From Beijerinckiaceae bacterium (lineage in GTDB: Bacteria > Pseudomonadota > Alphaproteobacteria > Rhizobiales > Beijerinckiaceae), in contig CANBNG010000015.1 of assembly GCA_947370975.1 (NCBI GenBank), positions 50,491 to 114,490 on the forward strand: DNA of 64,000 bases. Reading direction: 5' to 3'. This document shows positions 49,507 to 57,882 of the stretch, one piece after another. Position 1 is the stretch's first letter. The number at the start of each line of letters is the position of its first letter. Both the position numbers and the translations under genes were made by a program. The notes under the pieces were generated by a model. That model ran no database searches and was not told the DNA's origin. It saw nothing but the letters and a program-made list of their open reading frames with translations.

Positions 49507-51444
49507 TCACGCGATCAGACTTTTCGCAGCTTCCTCGCTGCGCCCCAGCACGCCGAGCACCTTGGCGACGATGGCCTTGGCGTCGAGGCCCGCCTGCGCA
49601 TAGAGGCGGTCGGGCTTGTCCTGGTCCTGATAGACATCGGGCAGGACCATGCTGCGGAATTTCAGCGGCATGGCGCCCGCGCCATCGAGCGCGCCATCTT
49701 CGGCGAGCGCCTGCATGACGAGCGAACCGAAGCCGCCGACCGAGCCCTCCTCGATGGTGATGAGCACCTCGTGATGGGCGGCAAGGCGACGGATGAGATC
49801 GCGATCGAGCGGCTTGGCAAAACGCGCATCGGCGACGGTGGTCGAGAGGCCGAAAGCAGCGAGGCTGTCGGCGGCTTTGAGCGCTTCGGCGAGGCGCGTT
49901 CCAAGCGAGAGAAGCGCCACGCGCGTACCTTCGCGCAACACGCGGCCGCGCCCGATGGCGAGCGGCACGCCAAATTCCGGCATGTCGACGCCCACGCCTT
50001 CGCCGCGGGGATAGCGGAAGGCGATGGGGCCATCGTCATAGGCTGCGGCGGTCGCGACCATATGCACGAGTTCAGCCTCATCCGCCGCCGCCATGATCGT
50101 CATGTCGGGCAGGCAACCGAGATAGGCAATATCGAAGGAGCCAGCATGGGTTGCCCCGTCCGCGCCCACAAGTCCGGCGCGGTCGATGGCAAAACGCACC
50201 GGCAGTTTCTGGATCGAGACATCATGCACGACCTGATCGTAAGCGCGTTGCAGGAAGGTCGAATAGATCGCGCAAAATGGCTTGTAGCCCTCTGTCGCAA
50301 GGCCGGCTGCAAATGTCACAGCATGTTGTTCGGCAATGCCGACATCGAATGTGCGCTTGGGAAATTCGCGCGCGAAGAGATCGAGCCCCGTGCCCGACGG
50401 CATGGCCGCCGTGATGGCGATAATCTTGTCGTCCTTGCGCGCTTCCTTGGCCAGCGCATCGGCAAAGACGCGCGTATAGGCGGGCGCATTGGCTTTGGGC
50501 TTGGCTTGCGCGCCGGTCACCACATCGAATGTGTTGACGCCATGATATTTGTCTTCCGAGGCTTCTGCGGGCGCATAGCCCTTGCCCTTTTGCGTCACGA
50601 CATGAATAAGCACCGGGCCGCCAATATCCGCATCGCGCACATTCTTGAGCACGGGCAGGAGATGGTCGAGATTATGTCCGTCGATCGGGCCGACATAATA
50701 AAAGCCGAGTTCCTCGAACAAGGTGCCGCCGGTGACATAGCCGCGCGCATGTTCGACGGCGCGCGTGATCGCGCGGTCGAGGCGAGCGGGCAATTGCCGC
50801 GTGAGCTGCTTGCCGACATCGCGCAATTTGAGATAGGTGCGGCCAGAGCCCAGCCGCGCAAGATAGGCCGACATGGCGCCCACCGGCGGGGCAATCGACA
50901 TGTCATTGTCGTTGAGGATCACGATGAGGCGCGAATGCATCGCGCCCGCATTGTTCATGGCCTCATAGGCCATGCCAGCCGACATGGCGCCATCGCCGAT
51001 CACAGCAATGATATTGTTGTGCCGTCCGTCGAGATCGCGCGCCACCGCCATGCCGAGCCCGGCCGAGATCGAGGTCGAAGAATGCGCCGCACCGAAGGGA
51101 TCGAATTCGCTCTCGCTGCGCTTGGTGAAGCCGGACAGTCCGCCGGCCTGGCGAAGCGTGCGAATCCGCTCACGCCGACCGGTGAGAATTTTATGTGGAT
51201 AGGCCTGATGGCCTACATCCCAAAGCAGCCGATCGCGCGGCGTATCGAAAACATGGTGAATGGCAACCGTGAGCTCGACAACGCCCAATCCCGCGCCAAG
51301 ATGGCCGCCAGTGACTGAAACAGCGTCGATCGTTTCCGCACGCAATTCTGCTGCAACCTGCCGAAGGTCTGTCTCTGGCAGGCGACGCAGATCTTCGGGC
51401 GTGGAAATCTGGTCGAGGAGGGGCGTTTTCGAGGGGTTCTGCAC
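49507..51444 (-). CDS. dxs: 1-Deoxy-D-xylulose-5-phosphate synthase
   Basis: First step of the MEP isoprenoid pathway: condenses pyruvate and glyceraldehyde 3-phosphate using thiamine diphosphate. 645 residues from a GTG start (51442-51444), matching homologues that begin near QNPSKTPLLDQI; upstream ORF extension has no homologue-like sequence. ThDP motif GDGAMSAGMAYEAMNNAG...NDNDMSI, HHVFDTPRDRLLWDVGHQAYPHK, and the C-terminal transketolase domain with DRAGLVGADGATHAGSFD. With ispE at 61353 the window holds two MEP genes. The tlyA gene follows 34 bp downstream. Confidence 0.96.
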   Translation of the reverse strand: MQNPSKTPLLDQISTPEDLRRLPETDLRQVAAELRAETIDAVSVTGGHLGAGLGVVELTVAIHHVFDTPRDRLLWDVGHQAYPHKILTGRRERIRTLRQAGGLSGFTKRSESEFDPFGAAHSSTSISAGLGMAVARDLDGRHNNIIAVIGDGAMSAGMAYEAMNNAGAMHSRLIVILNDNDMSIAPPVGAMSAYLARLGSGRTYLKLRDVGKQLTRQLPARLDRAITRAVEHARGYVTGGTLFEELGFYYVGPIDGHNLDHLLPVLKNVRDADIGGPVLIHVVTQKGKGYAPAEASEDKYHGVNTFDVVTGAQAKPKANAPAYTRVFADALAKEARKDDKIIAITAAMPSGTGLDLFAREFPKRTFDVGIAEQHAVTFAAGLATEGYKPFCAIYSTFLQRAYDQVVHDVSIQKLPVRFAIDRAGLVGADGATHAGSFDIAYLGCLPDMTIMAAADEAELVHMVATAAAYDDGPIAFRYPRGEGVGVDMPEFGVPLAIGRGRVLREGTRVALLSLGTRLAEALKAADSLAAFGLSTTVADARFAKPLDRDLIRRLAAHHEVLITIEEGSVGGFGSLVMQALAEDGALDGAGAMPLKFRSMVLPDVYQDQDKPDRLYAQAGLDAKAIVAKVLGVLGRSEEAAKSLIA

Positions 51445-51597
51445 TGCGCTCTCTGGTCGAGGCCTCAAAAGGGGCCAGAGTCTCAAATAGGGCGGGATTG
51501 GCTTACACCACAGGTCCAAGCCTGCCAATGCGGCAGAAAATGTCGTTTTCCAGCTTGGCCGCGACATTGCGCCCTGCAAATCGTGCAAATTGACGAA

Positions 51598-51626
51598 TTG
51601 ATCTCGCTCCGCCCAGCGCCTAGAGA
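51598..51626 (+). promoter_or_regulatory. Candidate ppdK promoter
   Basis: TTGATC (51598-51603), a 17-bp spacer and TAGAGA (51621-51626), about 50 bp before the ppdK start. The match is modest. dxs reads in the other direction from the same 234-bp gap; I see no clear promoter for it. Confidence 0.35.
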
Positions 51627-51678
51627 GAACCATAGTCCGCCCGAGGCGGGCGCAGGATCACCGGCCGGGGACGATCAA

Positions 51679-54357
51679 ATGACGAAATGGGTTTACACCT
51701 TCGGCGACGGCAAGGCCGAGGGCGAGAGCGGGATGCGCAACTTGCTCGGCGGCAAGGGCGCCAATCTTGCGGAAATGTCGAATCTCGGCCTCCCAGTGCC
51801 CCCCGGCTTCACCATTTCGACCGAAGTCTGCACCTATTTCTACGATCACGACCGCAATTATCCCAACGAGCTGACGGGTCAGGTCGCAGCCGCGCTCGCC
51901 CATGTCGGCACGATCACGGGCCGGACGTTTGGCGATGCCGCCAACCCGCTGCTCGTGTCGGTGCGTTCGGGCGCGCGCGCCTCGATGCCTGGCATGATGG
52001 ATACGGTGCTCAATCTCGGCCTCAATGACGAGACCGTGGATGCGCTGGCTTTGAGCGCAGGCGATGAACGCTTTGCCTATGATTCCTATCGCCGCTTCAT
52101 CCAGATGTATTCCAACGTCGTGCTCGATGTCGGCCATCATGAGTTCGAGGAGATTCTTGAGGAGTTCAAGGATCACCACAATTACATGCTCGACACCGAT
52201 CTCACCGCTGCCGACTGGCGCGAAGTGATTGTCGGCTACAAGGCCAAGGTGCAGGCCGCCACCGGCAAGCCCTTCCCGCAGGAACCGGCTGAACAATTGT
52301 GGGGCGCCATCGGCGCGGTGTTTGGCTCGTGGATGAATCAGCGCGCGATCACCTATCGCCGCCTCAACGATATTCCCGCGAGCTGGGGCACTGCGGTCAA
52401 TGTGCAGGCCATGGTGTTTGGCAATATGGGCGAGACGTCGGCGACCGGCGTCGCCTTCACGCGTAATCCCTCCACCGGCGAACATGAACTCTATGGCGAG
52501 TTCCTGGTGAATGCGCAGGGCGAGGACGTGGTTGCTGGCATTCGCACGCCGCAAAACATCACGGAAGTTGCGCGCATCGCCGCCCATTCCGACAAGCCGT
52601 CGATGGAGACGGTGATGCCCGAGGTCTACCACGAGTTCGTCCGCGTCACGCATCTGCTCGAGAAGCATTATCGCGACATGCAGGATCTCGAATTCACCGT
52701 CGAGCGCGGCAAGCTCTGGATGTTGCAGACGCGCGGCGGCAAGCGCACGGCCAAGGCAGCATTGCGCATCGCCGTGGAAATGGCGGCTGAAAATCTGATT
52801 ACGCAGGAAGAGGCGATCACCCGCGTCGATCCCGCGGCACTCGATCAATTGCTCCACCCCACCATCGATCCCAAGGCCGAACGCAAGATTGTCGCGACCG
52901 GCCTGCCGGCGTCGCCCGGCGCAGCCTGTGGCGAAATCGTCTTCAGCTCGGATGAAGCCGAAGCGCTGAAAGCGGCTGGCCGCAGCGTGATTCTGGTGCG
53001 CGTCGAGACGAGCCCGGAAGATATTCACGGCATGCATGCCTCCGCCGGTATCCTTACGACCCGCGGCGGCATGACTTCGCATGCGGCGGTGGTTGCGCGC
53101 GGCATGGGCAAGCCCTGCGTCTCGGGCGCCGGCCAGATCCGCGTCGATTATGCCGCACAGACGCTGACAGCCATGGGTCGCGTTCTGAAAAAGGGCGATA
53201 TCATCACGGTGGATGGCTCGACGGGTCAGGTGCTTGAAGGCGCTGTCGACATGTTGCAGCCCGAATTGTCGGGCGAATTTGCGACCCTCATGTCCTGGGC
53301 CGACAAGGTGCGCCGCATGAAGGTGCGCACCAATGCCGAAACGCCTGCGGATGCGCGCGTGGCGCGCTCGTTTGGCGCCGATGGCATTGGCCTCTGCCGC
53401 ACCGAACATATGTTCTTCGAGGGCGACCGCATTATCGCTGTCCGCGAGATGATTCTTGCCGATGACGAGCAGGGCCGTCGCGTCGCGCTCGCCAAATTGC
53501 TGCCGATGCAGCGCAAGGATTTTGCCGAGCTGTTCGAGATCATGCAGGGCCTGCCGGTGACAATCCGCCTGCTTGATCCCCCGCTGCATGAGTTCCTGCC
53601 CCACACCGACGCTGAAATCGCCGAAGTGGCAGCGGCGATGAAAACGGATCCTGCAAAATTGCAGCGCCGCGCCTCGGAGCTGCATGAATTCAACCCGATG
53701 CTCGGGTTCCGCGGCGTGCGCATTGCGATTGCCTATCCCGAAATTGCGGAAATGCAGGCGCGTGCGATTTTTGAAGGCGCTGTGCAGGCGGGCAAGAAAA
53801 CCGGCCAGCCGGTGACGGCTGAAATCATGGTGCCGCTGGTGATGACGCGTGCCGAACTCGATCTCACCAAGGCGCGCATTGTCGCCATGGCTGAGGCCGT
53901 CGAGGCGGAAACCGGCGTCAAGGTGCCCTATCAGGTCGGCACGATGATCGAGCTGCCGCGCGCGGCCTTGCTCGCGGGAGAAATCGCCAAGACGGCGGAG
54001 TTCTTCTCCTTCGGCACGAATGATCTGACGCAGACGGCGCTCGGCATTTCGCGCGACGATGCAGCCTCCTTCCTCGGGCCTTACACGGCCAAGGGCATTT
54101 TGCCGGCCGATCCTTTCGTGACGCTCGATCAGGAAGGCGTCGGCGAACTCGTGCGCATCGCAGCAGAACGAGGCCGCGCAACGCGTCCCGACATCAAGCT
54201 CGGCATCTGTGGCGAGCATGGCGGCGATCCGGCCTCCATTGCATTCTGCGAACGCACCGGCCTTGATTACGTGTCCTGCTCGCCCTTCCGCGTGCCGATT
54301 GCCCGTCTGGCTGCGGCGCAGGCGGCGCTCGGAAAAAAGGCGACAAGCCAGGCCTGA
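51679..54357 (+). CDS. ppdK: Pyruvate, phosphate dikinase
   Basis: Interconverts pyruvate, ATP and Pi with PEP, AMP and PPi. 892 residues: N-terminal ATP-grasp (MTKWVYTFGDGKAEGESGMRNLLGGKGANLAEMSNLGLPVPPGFTI), phospho-histidine swivel domain with H468 in TTRGGMTSHAAVVARGMGKPCVSG and C-terminal PEP/pyruvate barrel with C844 in GICGEHGGDP. ATG 51679 starts MTKWVY, matching homologues; an upstream ORF extension is not coding. It could supply PEP for gluconeogenesis or carbon turnover. Confidence 0.97.
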   Translation: MTKWVYTFGDGKAEGESGMRNLLGGKGANLAEMSNLGLPVPPGFTISTEVCTYFYDHDRNYPNELTGQVAAALAHVGTITGRTFGDAANPLLVSVRSGARASMPGMMDTVLNLGLNDETVDALALSAGDERFAYDSYRRFIQMYSNVVLDVGHHEFEEILEEFKDHHNYMLDTDLTAADWREVIVGYKAKVQAATGKPFPQEPAEQLWGAIGAVFGSWMNQRAITYRRLNDIPASWGTAVNVQAMVFGNMGETSATGVAFTRNPSTGEHELYGEFLVNAQGEDVVAGIRTPQNITEVARIAAHSDKPSMETVMPEVYHEFVRVTHLLEKHYRDMQDLEFTVERGKLWMLQTRGGKRTAKAALRIAVEMAAENLITQEEAITRVDPAALDQLLHPTIDPKAERKIVATGLPASPGAACGEIVFSSDEAEALKAAGRSVILVRVETSPEDIHGMHASAGILTTRGGMTSHAAVVARGMGKPCVSGAGQIRVDYAAQTLTAMGRVLKKGDIITVDGSTGQVLEGAVDMLQPELSGEFATLMSWADKVRRMKVRTNAETPADARVARSFGADGIGLCRTEHMFFEGDRIIAVREMILADDEQGRRVALAKLLPMQRKDFAELFEIMQGLPVTIRLLDPPLHEFLPHTDAEIAEVAAAMKTDPAKLQRRASELHEFNPMLGFRGVRIAIAYPEIAEMQARAIFEGAVQAGKKTGQPVTAEIMVPLVMTRAELDLTKARIVAMAEAVEAETGVKVPYQVGTMIELPRAALLAGEIAKTAEFFSFGTNDLTQTALGISRDDAASFLGPYTAKGILPADPFVTLDQEGVGELVRIAAERGRATRPDIKLGICGEHGGDPASIAFCERTGLDYVSCSPFRVPIARLAAAQAALGKKATSQA

Positions 54358-54386
54358 GAGCCAAAAACACGTTTCGGGGGCAAGCC

Positions 54387-54674
54387 ATGAAGAGTGCGCG
54401 CAATATTTATCTCGCCATCATGAGTGTGGCGGGGGTGGCGATTGGCGCTCTCACGCTGGCCTATCCCGGGCTTTTGGGCGAGGGCCTCAGTTCGGGCTTC
54501 ACAGTTCTGCTGGTGATCTCGCTGATGGCCGATGTCGGCCTGATGCAGTTGATGAAGGGCGGGGAGGTTTTCCCGCTCACAATGGAATCGCGCTTTGCCG
54601 GCTTTTTTGCCGGGCTGCTTCTCTATCTGCTCATGACCATGCTGTTTGCCGCGAGCACGCCTGCAGCCTCGTGA
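54387..54674 (+). CDS. Small membrane protein of unknown function
   Basis: 95 residues with three hydrophobic segments (about 8-30, 35-53 and 70-90): IYLAIMSVAGVAIGALTLAY, GFTVLLVISLMADVGLMQLM and FAGFFAGLLLYLLMTMLF. No motif recognised. It lies 29 bp after ppdK in the same direction and may be co-transcribed. Start ATG 54387. Confidence 0.65.
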   Translation: MKSARNIYLAIMSVAGVAIGALTLAYPGLLGEGLSSGFTVLLVISLMADVGLMQLMKGGEVFPLTMESRFAGFFAGLLLYLLMTMLFAASTPAAS

Positions 54675-54840
54675 GCCTGCCGGAGGGGCGCAGGAATCCC
54701 GTTTTGGCACGCCTGGCTTTGGCGCGGCAGTAACAGGTCTGCAAGCATAAATGCCGTTTAATCGCACGAGGCTGACCCGGAGGTTTGTTCCGTCCCCGGG
54801 CTGACAGCTTTTAGTTTCCGTATCCTCGTGCGGGTTGCGT

Positions 54841-56097
54841 ATGTGTCGGTCGCGCATCGGTTGGGCCGTGGGGGTCATTGCCCCCTGGTGTCTGGGCCTG
54901 GGCCTCGTGGTTTCCTTCACCGCCATTGCGGGACAGGATGCCTCGATTGGCGCGAGCATCGCTTTGCCGTCTTTTCGCACCGTCCCCGCGCCCGCCGATC
55001 TCGTTCCCTCCATTGCCAGCCTGCGCGACGCCTTTGGACTGTCGAGGCCGCACCCCGGGCGCATTCAGCTTGCCTCCCTCACCTTGGGCGACAAGGCGGA
55101 TCTGCTGCTCAATCCCGATGAGATCGAGCCGCGCAACGACATCAAGGTCGGCGCGCATGAATTCCCCCAGATCGATCGCAGCCGCCGGGGCGATCCGATC
55201 ATCGGCCTGCGTCCCACGCTCGACACGCGCTTGCGCAAGCAGGGCGGGCTTGAGGGCGCGCGCGCAGCCGAGCTCATTCTCTCCACGCGCGGCTCGCTGG
55301 CGTTCGAGGGTTTTGCGCCAGCCACTGGCCCGGCCCCCGGTCCTGACTCCGTCGCCAGCTTCGAGCCTGTGGGCGAAAGCGCGCCGGTCGACACAGGCAC
55401 ATCCTCGGGCGCTGCGAGTTCGGCGACAACGGGCGCGACGCTGCGCCCCGCCTTGCGGGCTGGGCTTTCCTCGCGCGCGGCCGTGTTCGATGGCGCAACG
55501 CCCTCGGTGCCGCGTGCCATGGCGCTGGGCTCGGCAACACCCGCACCCGCCGACATGCCGGTAAACGCCACCGCACTCCTTGCGCCGCGCGTACCCCAAA
55601 AAGCCGCGCCGCTCGAAAGCCCCGTGCAGGCGAGCATCGTGGCGCGCGCGCAGCGACCCGATTATGCCGCGCTCGTCGATCAGGATCATCGCAGCCGCGA
55701 GGAATATTGCCTTGCGCAGGCTGTCTATTTCGAAGCGCGCAGCGAGCCCGAGGCGGGGCAGGCGGCGGTGGCGCAAGTGGTGCTCAACCGCGTGTCGAGC
55801 GGGCTCTATCCACCAAGCATTTGCGGCGTCGTGTTCCAGAACCGGCACCGCTACAAGGCCTGCCAATTCTCCTTCACCTGCGAGGGGCGCGCGCTGCGCA
55901 TCACCGAGCCCGGCCCCTGGGCCAGCGCGCGGCGCATCGCCAGAGATGTGCTGGCGGGGACGACTTATCTTGAGCCGGTGGGCGGGGCGACCCATTACCA
56001 CGCCACTTATGTGCGGCCCGGCTGGTCACGCAGGCTCAAGCGCACCGACAAGATCGGGCAGCATATTTTCTACAAATTGCGGCCCGGTCAGACCTGA
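54841..56097 (+). CDS. SleB-type cell-wall hydrolase (Hydrolase_2 domain) with long linker
   Basis: 418 residues. An N-terminal membrane anchor or signal (WAVGVIAPWCLGLGLVVSFTAIAG), then about 230 residues rich in Ala, Pro, Ser and Thr that look disordered, then the catalytic domain at the C-terminus: EYCLAQAVYFEARSEPEAGQAAVAQVVLNRVSSGLYPPSICGVVFQN, with the catalytic Glu in YFEARSE, and GATHYHATYVRPGWS. SleB-like enzymes cut spore or vegetative peptidoglycan; in alphaproteobacteria they serve vegetative wall remodelling. ATG 54841 preferred; TTG 54835 possible. Its 3' end overlaps the convergent membrane-protein gene by 10 bp. Confidence 0.85.
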   Translation: MCRSRIGWAVGVIAPWCLGLGLVVSFTAIAGQDASIGASIALPSFRTVPAPADLVPSIASLRDAFGLSRPHPGRIQLASLTLGDKADLLLNPDEIEPRNDIKVGAHEFPQIDRSRRGDPIIGLRPTLDTRLRKQGGLEGARAAELILSTRGSLAFEGFAPATGPAPGPDSVASFEPVGESAPVDTGTSSGAASSATTGATLRPALRAGLSSRAAVFDGATPSVPRAMALGSATPAPADMPVNATALLAPRVPQKAAPLESPVQASIVARAQRPDYAALVDQDHRSREEYCLAQAVYFEARSEPEAGQAAVAQVVLNRVSSGLYPPSICGVVFQNRHRYKACQFSFTCEGRALRITEPGPWASARRIARDVLAGTTYLEPVGGATHYHATYVRPGWSRRLKRTDKIGQHIFYKLRPGQT

Positions 56098-56450
56098 TCA
56101 GCCTCGGGCGGCAGGATATAGCGCCGCCGCTTGGTACCCATGATGCCCGCCAGAAGCCCGGCGATGACCCAGGCCGCGCCGTGCAGATCCTGCCCGAAGG
56201 CCTCGAAACGCACACCCGTCACATAAGTCGCGAGCAGGCCCAGCGCCGTGCAGCTTGCCGCCAGCAGCAGCCCGACGAGGCGGGGGCGCATTTCGGGCGC
56301 AAAAATCGCGAGCTTGAGGGATGAGCCTGCCCAGAACCCGAACAGGCCAGCGGCGATGAAGGACAGGCCAGCGGCTGTCTGCCCTGTGATGAGCTGGGAG
56401 CCGCCGACGATCAGCGTGGCCAGAAAATAGATCAATGTGACGAAAACCAT
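56088..56450 (-). CDS. Small membrane protein of unknown function
   Basis: 120 residues with four hydrophobic segments: MVFVTLIYFLATLIVGG, AAGLSFIAAGLFGFWAG, LVGLLLAASCTALGLLATYV and AAWVIAGLLAGIMG. The C-terminus KRRRYILPPEADQV is basic. No family recognised. ATG 56450 with GAGGA five nt upstream; an in-frame earlier start at 56480 is weaker. Tail-to-tail overlap with the cell-wall hydrolase. Confidence 0.7.
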   Translation of the reverse strand: MVFVTLIYFLATLIVGGSQLITGQTAAGLSFIAAGLFGFWAGSSLKLAIFAPEMRPRLVGLLLAASCTALGLLATYVTGVRFEAFGQDLHGAAWVIAGLLAGIMGTKRRRYILPPEADQV

Positions 56451-56567
56451 GATTTCCTCATGCGCAATCGCCGCGTCCAAGGCAAGGGGGCAGGCCAGCC
56501 TTCACGGTAAAGTGGGTGTGATTATTTACGCGCGCGGGGATGTAATTGGCCTAAAAGTGACTAGGTT

Positions 56568-56586
56568 TATGCTCGAAAAGAGTATA
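56568..56586. promoter_or_regulatory. Operator 1 upstream of nadA (NadQ-like palindrome)
   Basis: TATGCTC-GAAAA-GAGTATA, a near-perfect palindrome. Its left half can serve as the -10 (TATGCT) of a promoter with TTGGCC at 56546-56551 (16-bp spacer). A bound repressor would then cover the promoter. Its near twin lies 79 bp downstream. Confidence 0.7.
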
Positions 56587-56646
56587 TCAGCGCAAAATCG
56601 GTTCCCGCCTCGGCAGTCCTGCCCGGGCGATTTTCTTGGCCCTAGA

Positions 56647-56665
56647 TATGCTCACATCGAGCATA
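56647..56665. promoter_or_regulatory. Operator 2 upstream of nadA (NadQ-like palindrome)
   Basis: TATGCTC-ACATC-GAGCATA, a perfect 7+7 palindrome with a 5-bp spacer, ending 2 bp before the nadA RBS AGGAGG (56668-56673). Confidence 0.75.
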
Positions 56666-56678
56666 ACAGGAGGCGATC

Positions 56679-57764
56679 ATGCAGGCTCAGCTCCAGTTAG
56701 ATTTGACGCGCGGCGCGCTTGCGCCGGCCAGCCTGTCGGATGCCGCCCGCCGTTTCGGGGTTCTCCCCATGCCGGTGTTGGCCTGGACGCCCGAAGTCGA
56801 GCGCGAGACCGCCCACCTGTATGAAAAGGTGAAGCGTGTCATTCCCCCCGTCGAATGGCCCTTCCATGCGCCTTATGTGAAGGCGATCAACGACCTCAAG
56901 CGCCAGCGCAACGCCGTCATTCTCGCGCATAATTATCAGACGCCGGAAATCTACAATTGCGTGGCCGATGTTGTGGGCGACTCGCTCCAGCTCGCCAAGC
57001 TTGCCGGCGCATCGGATGCTGACATCATCATCCAGGGCGGCGTGCATTTCATGGCGGAGACGTCAAAGCTGCTCAATCCGTCGAAGACGGTGCTGATCCC
57101 CGATTCCAAGGCCGGCTGTTCGCTGGCCGAATCGATCACCGGCGCGGATGTGCGGGCGTTGCGCGCGCAATATCCCGGCGTGCCGGTGGTGGCTTATGTG
57201 AACACCTCGGCGGACGTGAAGGCTGAGGTCGATATTTGCTGCACCTCGTCCAATGCCGTGCGCGTGGTCGAGAGCCTTGGCGTCGAGCGCGTGATCTTCC
57301 TGCCCGACCGCTATCTCGCGCAGAATGTCGCGGCCCAGACCAAGGTGAAGATCATCGCCTGGACAGGCGCTTGCGAAGTTCATGAGCGCTTCACGGCAGA
57401 CGAACTCATGCGCTACCGCGCGGAGGATCCGGGCATCAAGATCATCGCCCATCCCGAATGCCCGCGCGAAGTTGTCGAAGTCGCCGATTTCTCCGGCTCG
57501 ACGGCGATGATGATCGATTATGTGAAGAACAATCATCCCCGTCGCGTGTTGCTCGTCACCGAATGCTCTATGGCGGACAATGTGGCGGCCGAGACGCCCG
57601 AGGTTGAATTTGTGCGCCCCTGCAATCTCTGCCCGCACATGAAGCGGATCACGCTGCCCAAAATTCTCGAAAGCCTCGTCTATCTGCGTGAGGAAGTGAC
57701 CATCGACCCCGCGCTTGCGGCCCGCGCGCGGCTCAGTGTGCAGCGGATGATCGATCTGGGTTGA
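56679..57764 (+). CDS. nadA: Quinolinate synthase A
   Basis: Condenses iminoaspartate (from NadB) with dihydroxyacetone phosphate to quinolinate in de novo NAD synthesis. 361 residues; oxygen-sensitive [4Fe-4S] enzyme. Cysteine candidates: C147 in PDSKAGCSLAE, C232 in WTGACEVHERF, C318 in CNLCPHMKRI; ILAHNYQTPEI and FLPDRYLAQNV are family blocks. ATG 56679, 5 nt after AGGAGG. Two operator-like palindromes lie upstream. nadB follows. Confidence 0.96.
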   Translation: MQAQLQLDLTRGALAPASLSDAARRFGVLPMPVLAWTPEVERETAHLYEKVKRVIPPVEWPFHAPYVKAINDLKRQRNAVILAHNYQTPEIYNCVADVVGDSLQLAKLAGASDADIIIQGGVHFMAETSKLLNPSKTVLIPDSKAGCSLAESITGADVRALRAQYPGVPVVAYVNTSADVKAEVDICCTSSNAVRVVESLGVERVIFLPDRYLAQNVAAQTKVKIIAWTGACEVHERFTADELMRYRAEDPGIKIIAHPECPREVVEVADFSGSTAMMIDYVKNNHPRRVLLVTECSMADNVAAETPEVEFVRPCNLCPHMKRITLPKILESLVYLREEVTIDPALAARARLSVQRMIDLG

Positions 57765-57773
57765 CGATGGCGC

Positions 57774-57799
57774 GCGCATGGCATTTGCTTGCCATGCGC
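57774..57799 (+). other. Perfect hairpin between nadA and nadB
   Basis: GCGCATGGCA, loop TTTGCT, TGCCATGCGC: a 10-bp perfect stem in the 118-bp nadA-nadB gap, with further GCATGGCG words nearby. It may be an RNA processing or stability element; no T-tract follows. Confidence 0.5.
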
Positions 57800-57882
57800 C
57801 CTCCTTGCATGGCGCGTTGCGAGGGAGCCGTCCGTTGCTTCACGCGCCATGATGATCCTTCTGGACAGGACAAGAGCCCGCT

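Noticed and set aside
51658..54219. 853-residue minus-strand ORF opposite ppdK
   Set aside because: It lies fully inside the clearly coding ppdK gene, has no recognisable motif and a composition (Arg/His/Ala-rich) expected of a reversed GC-rich coding frame.
54690..54730. TTGGCACG as a sigma-54 -24 element before the cell-wall hydrolase
   Set aside because: The -12 position lacks the GC needed at the correct distance.
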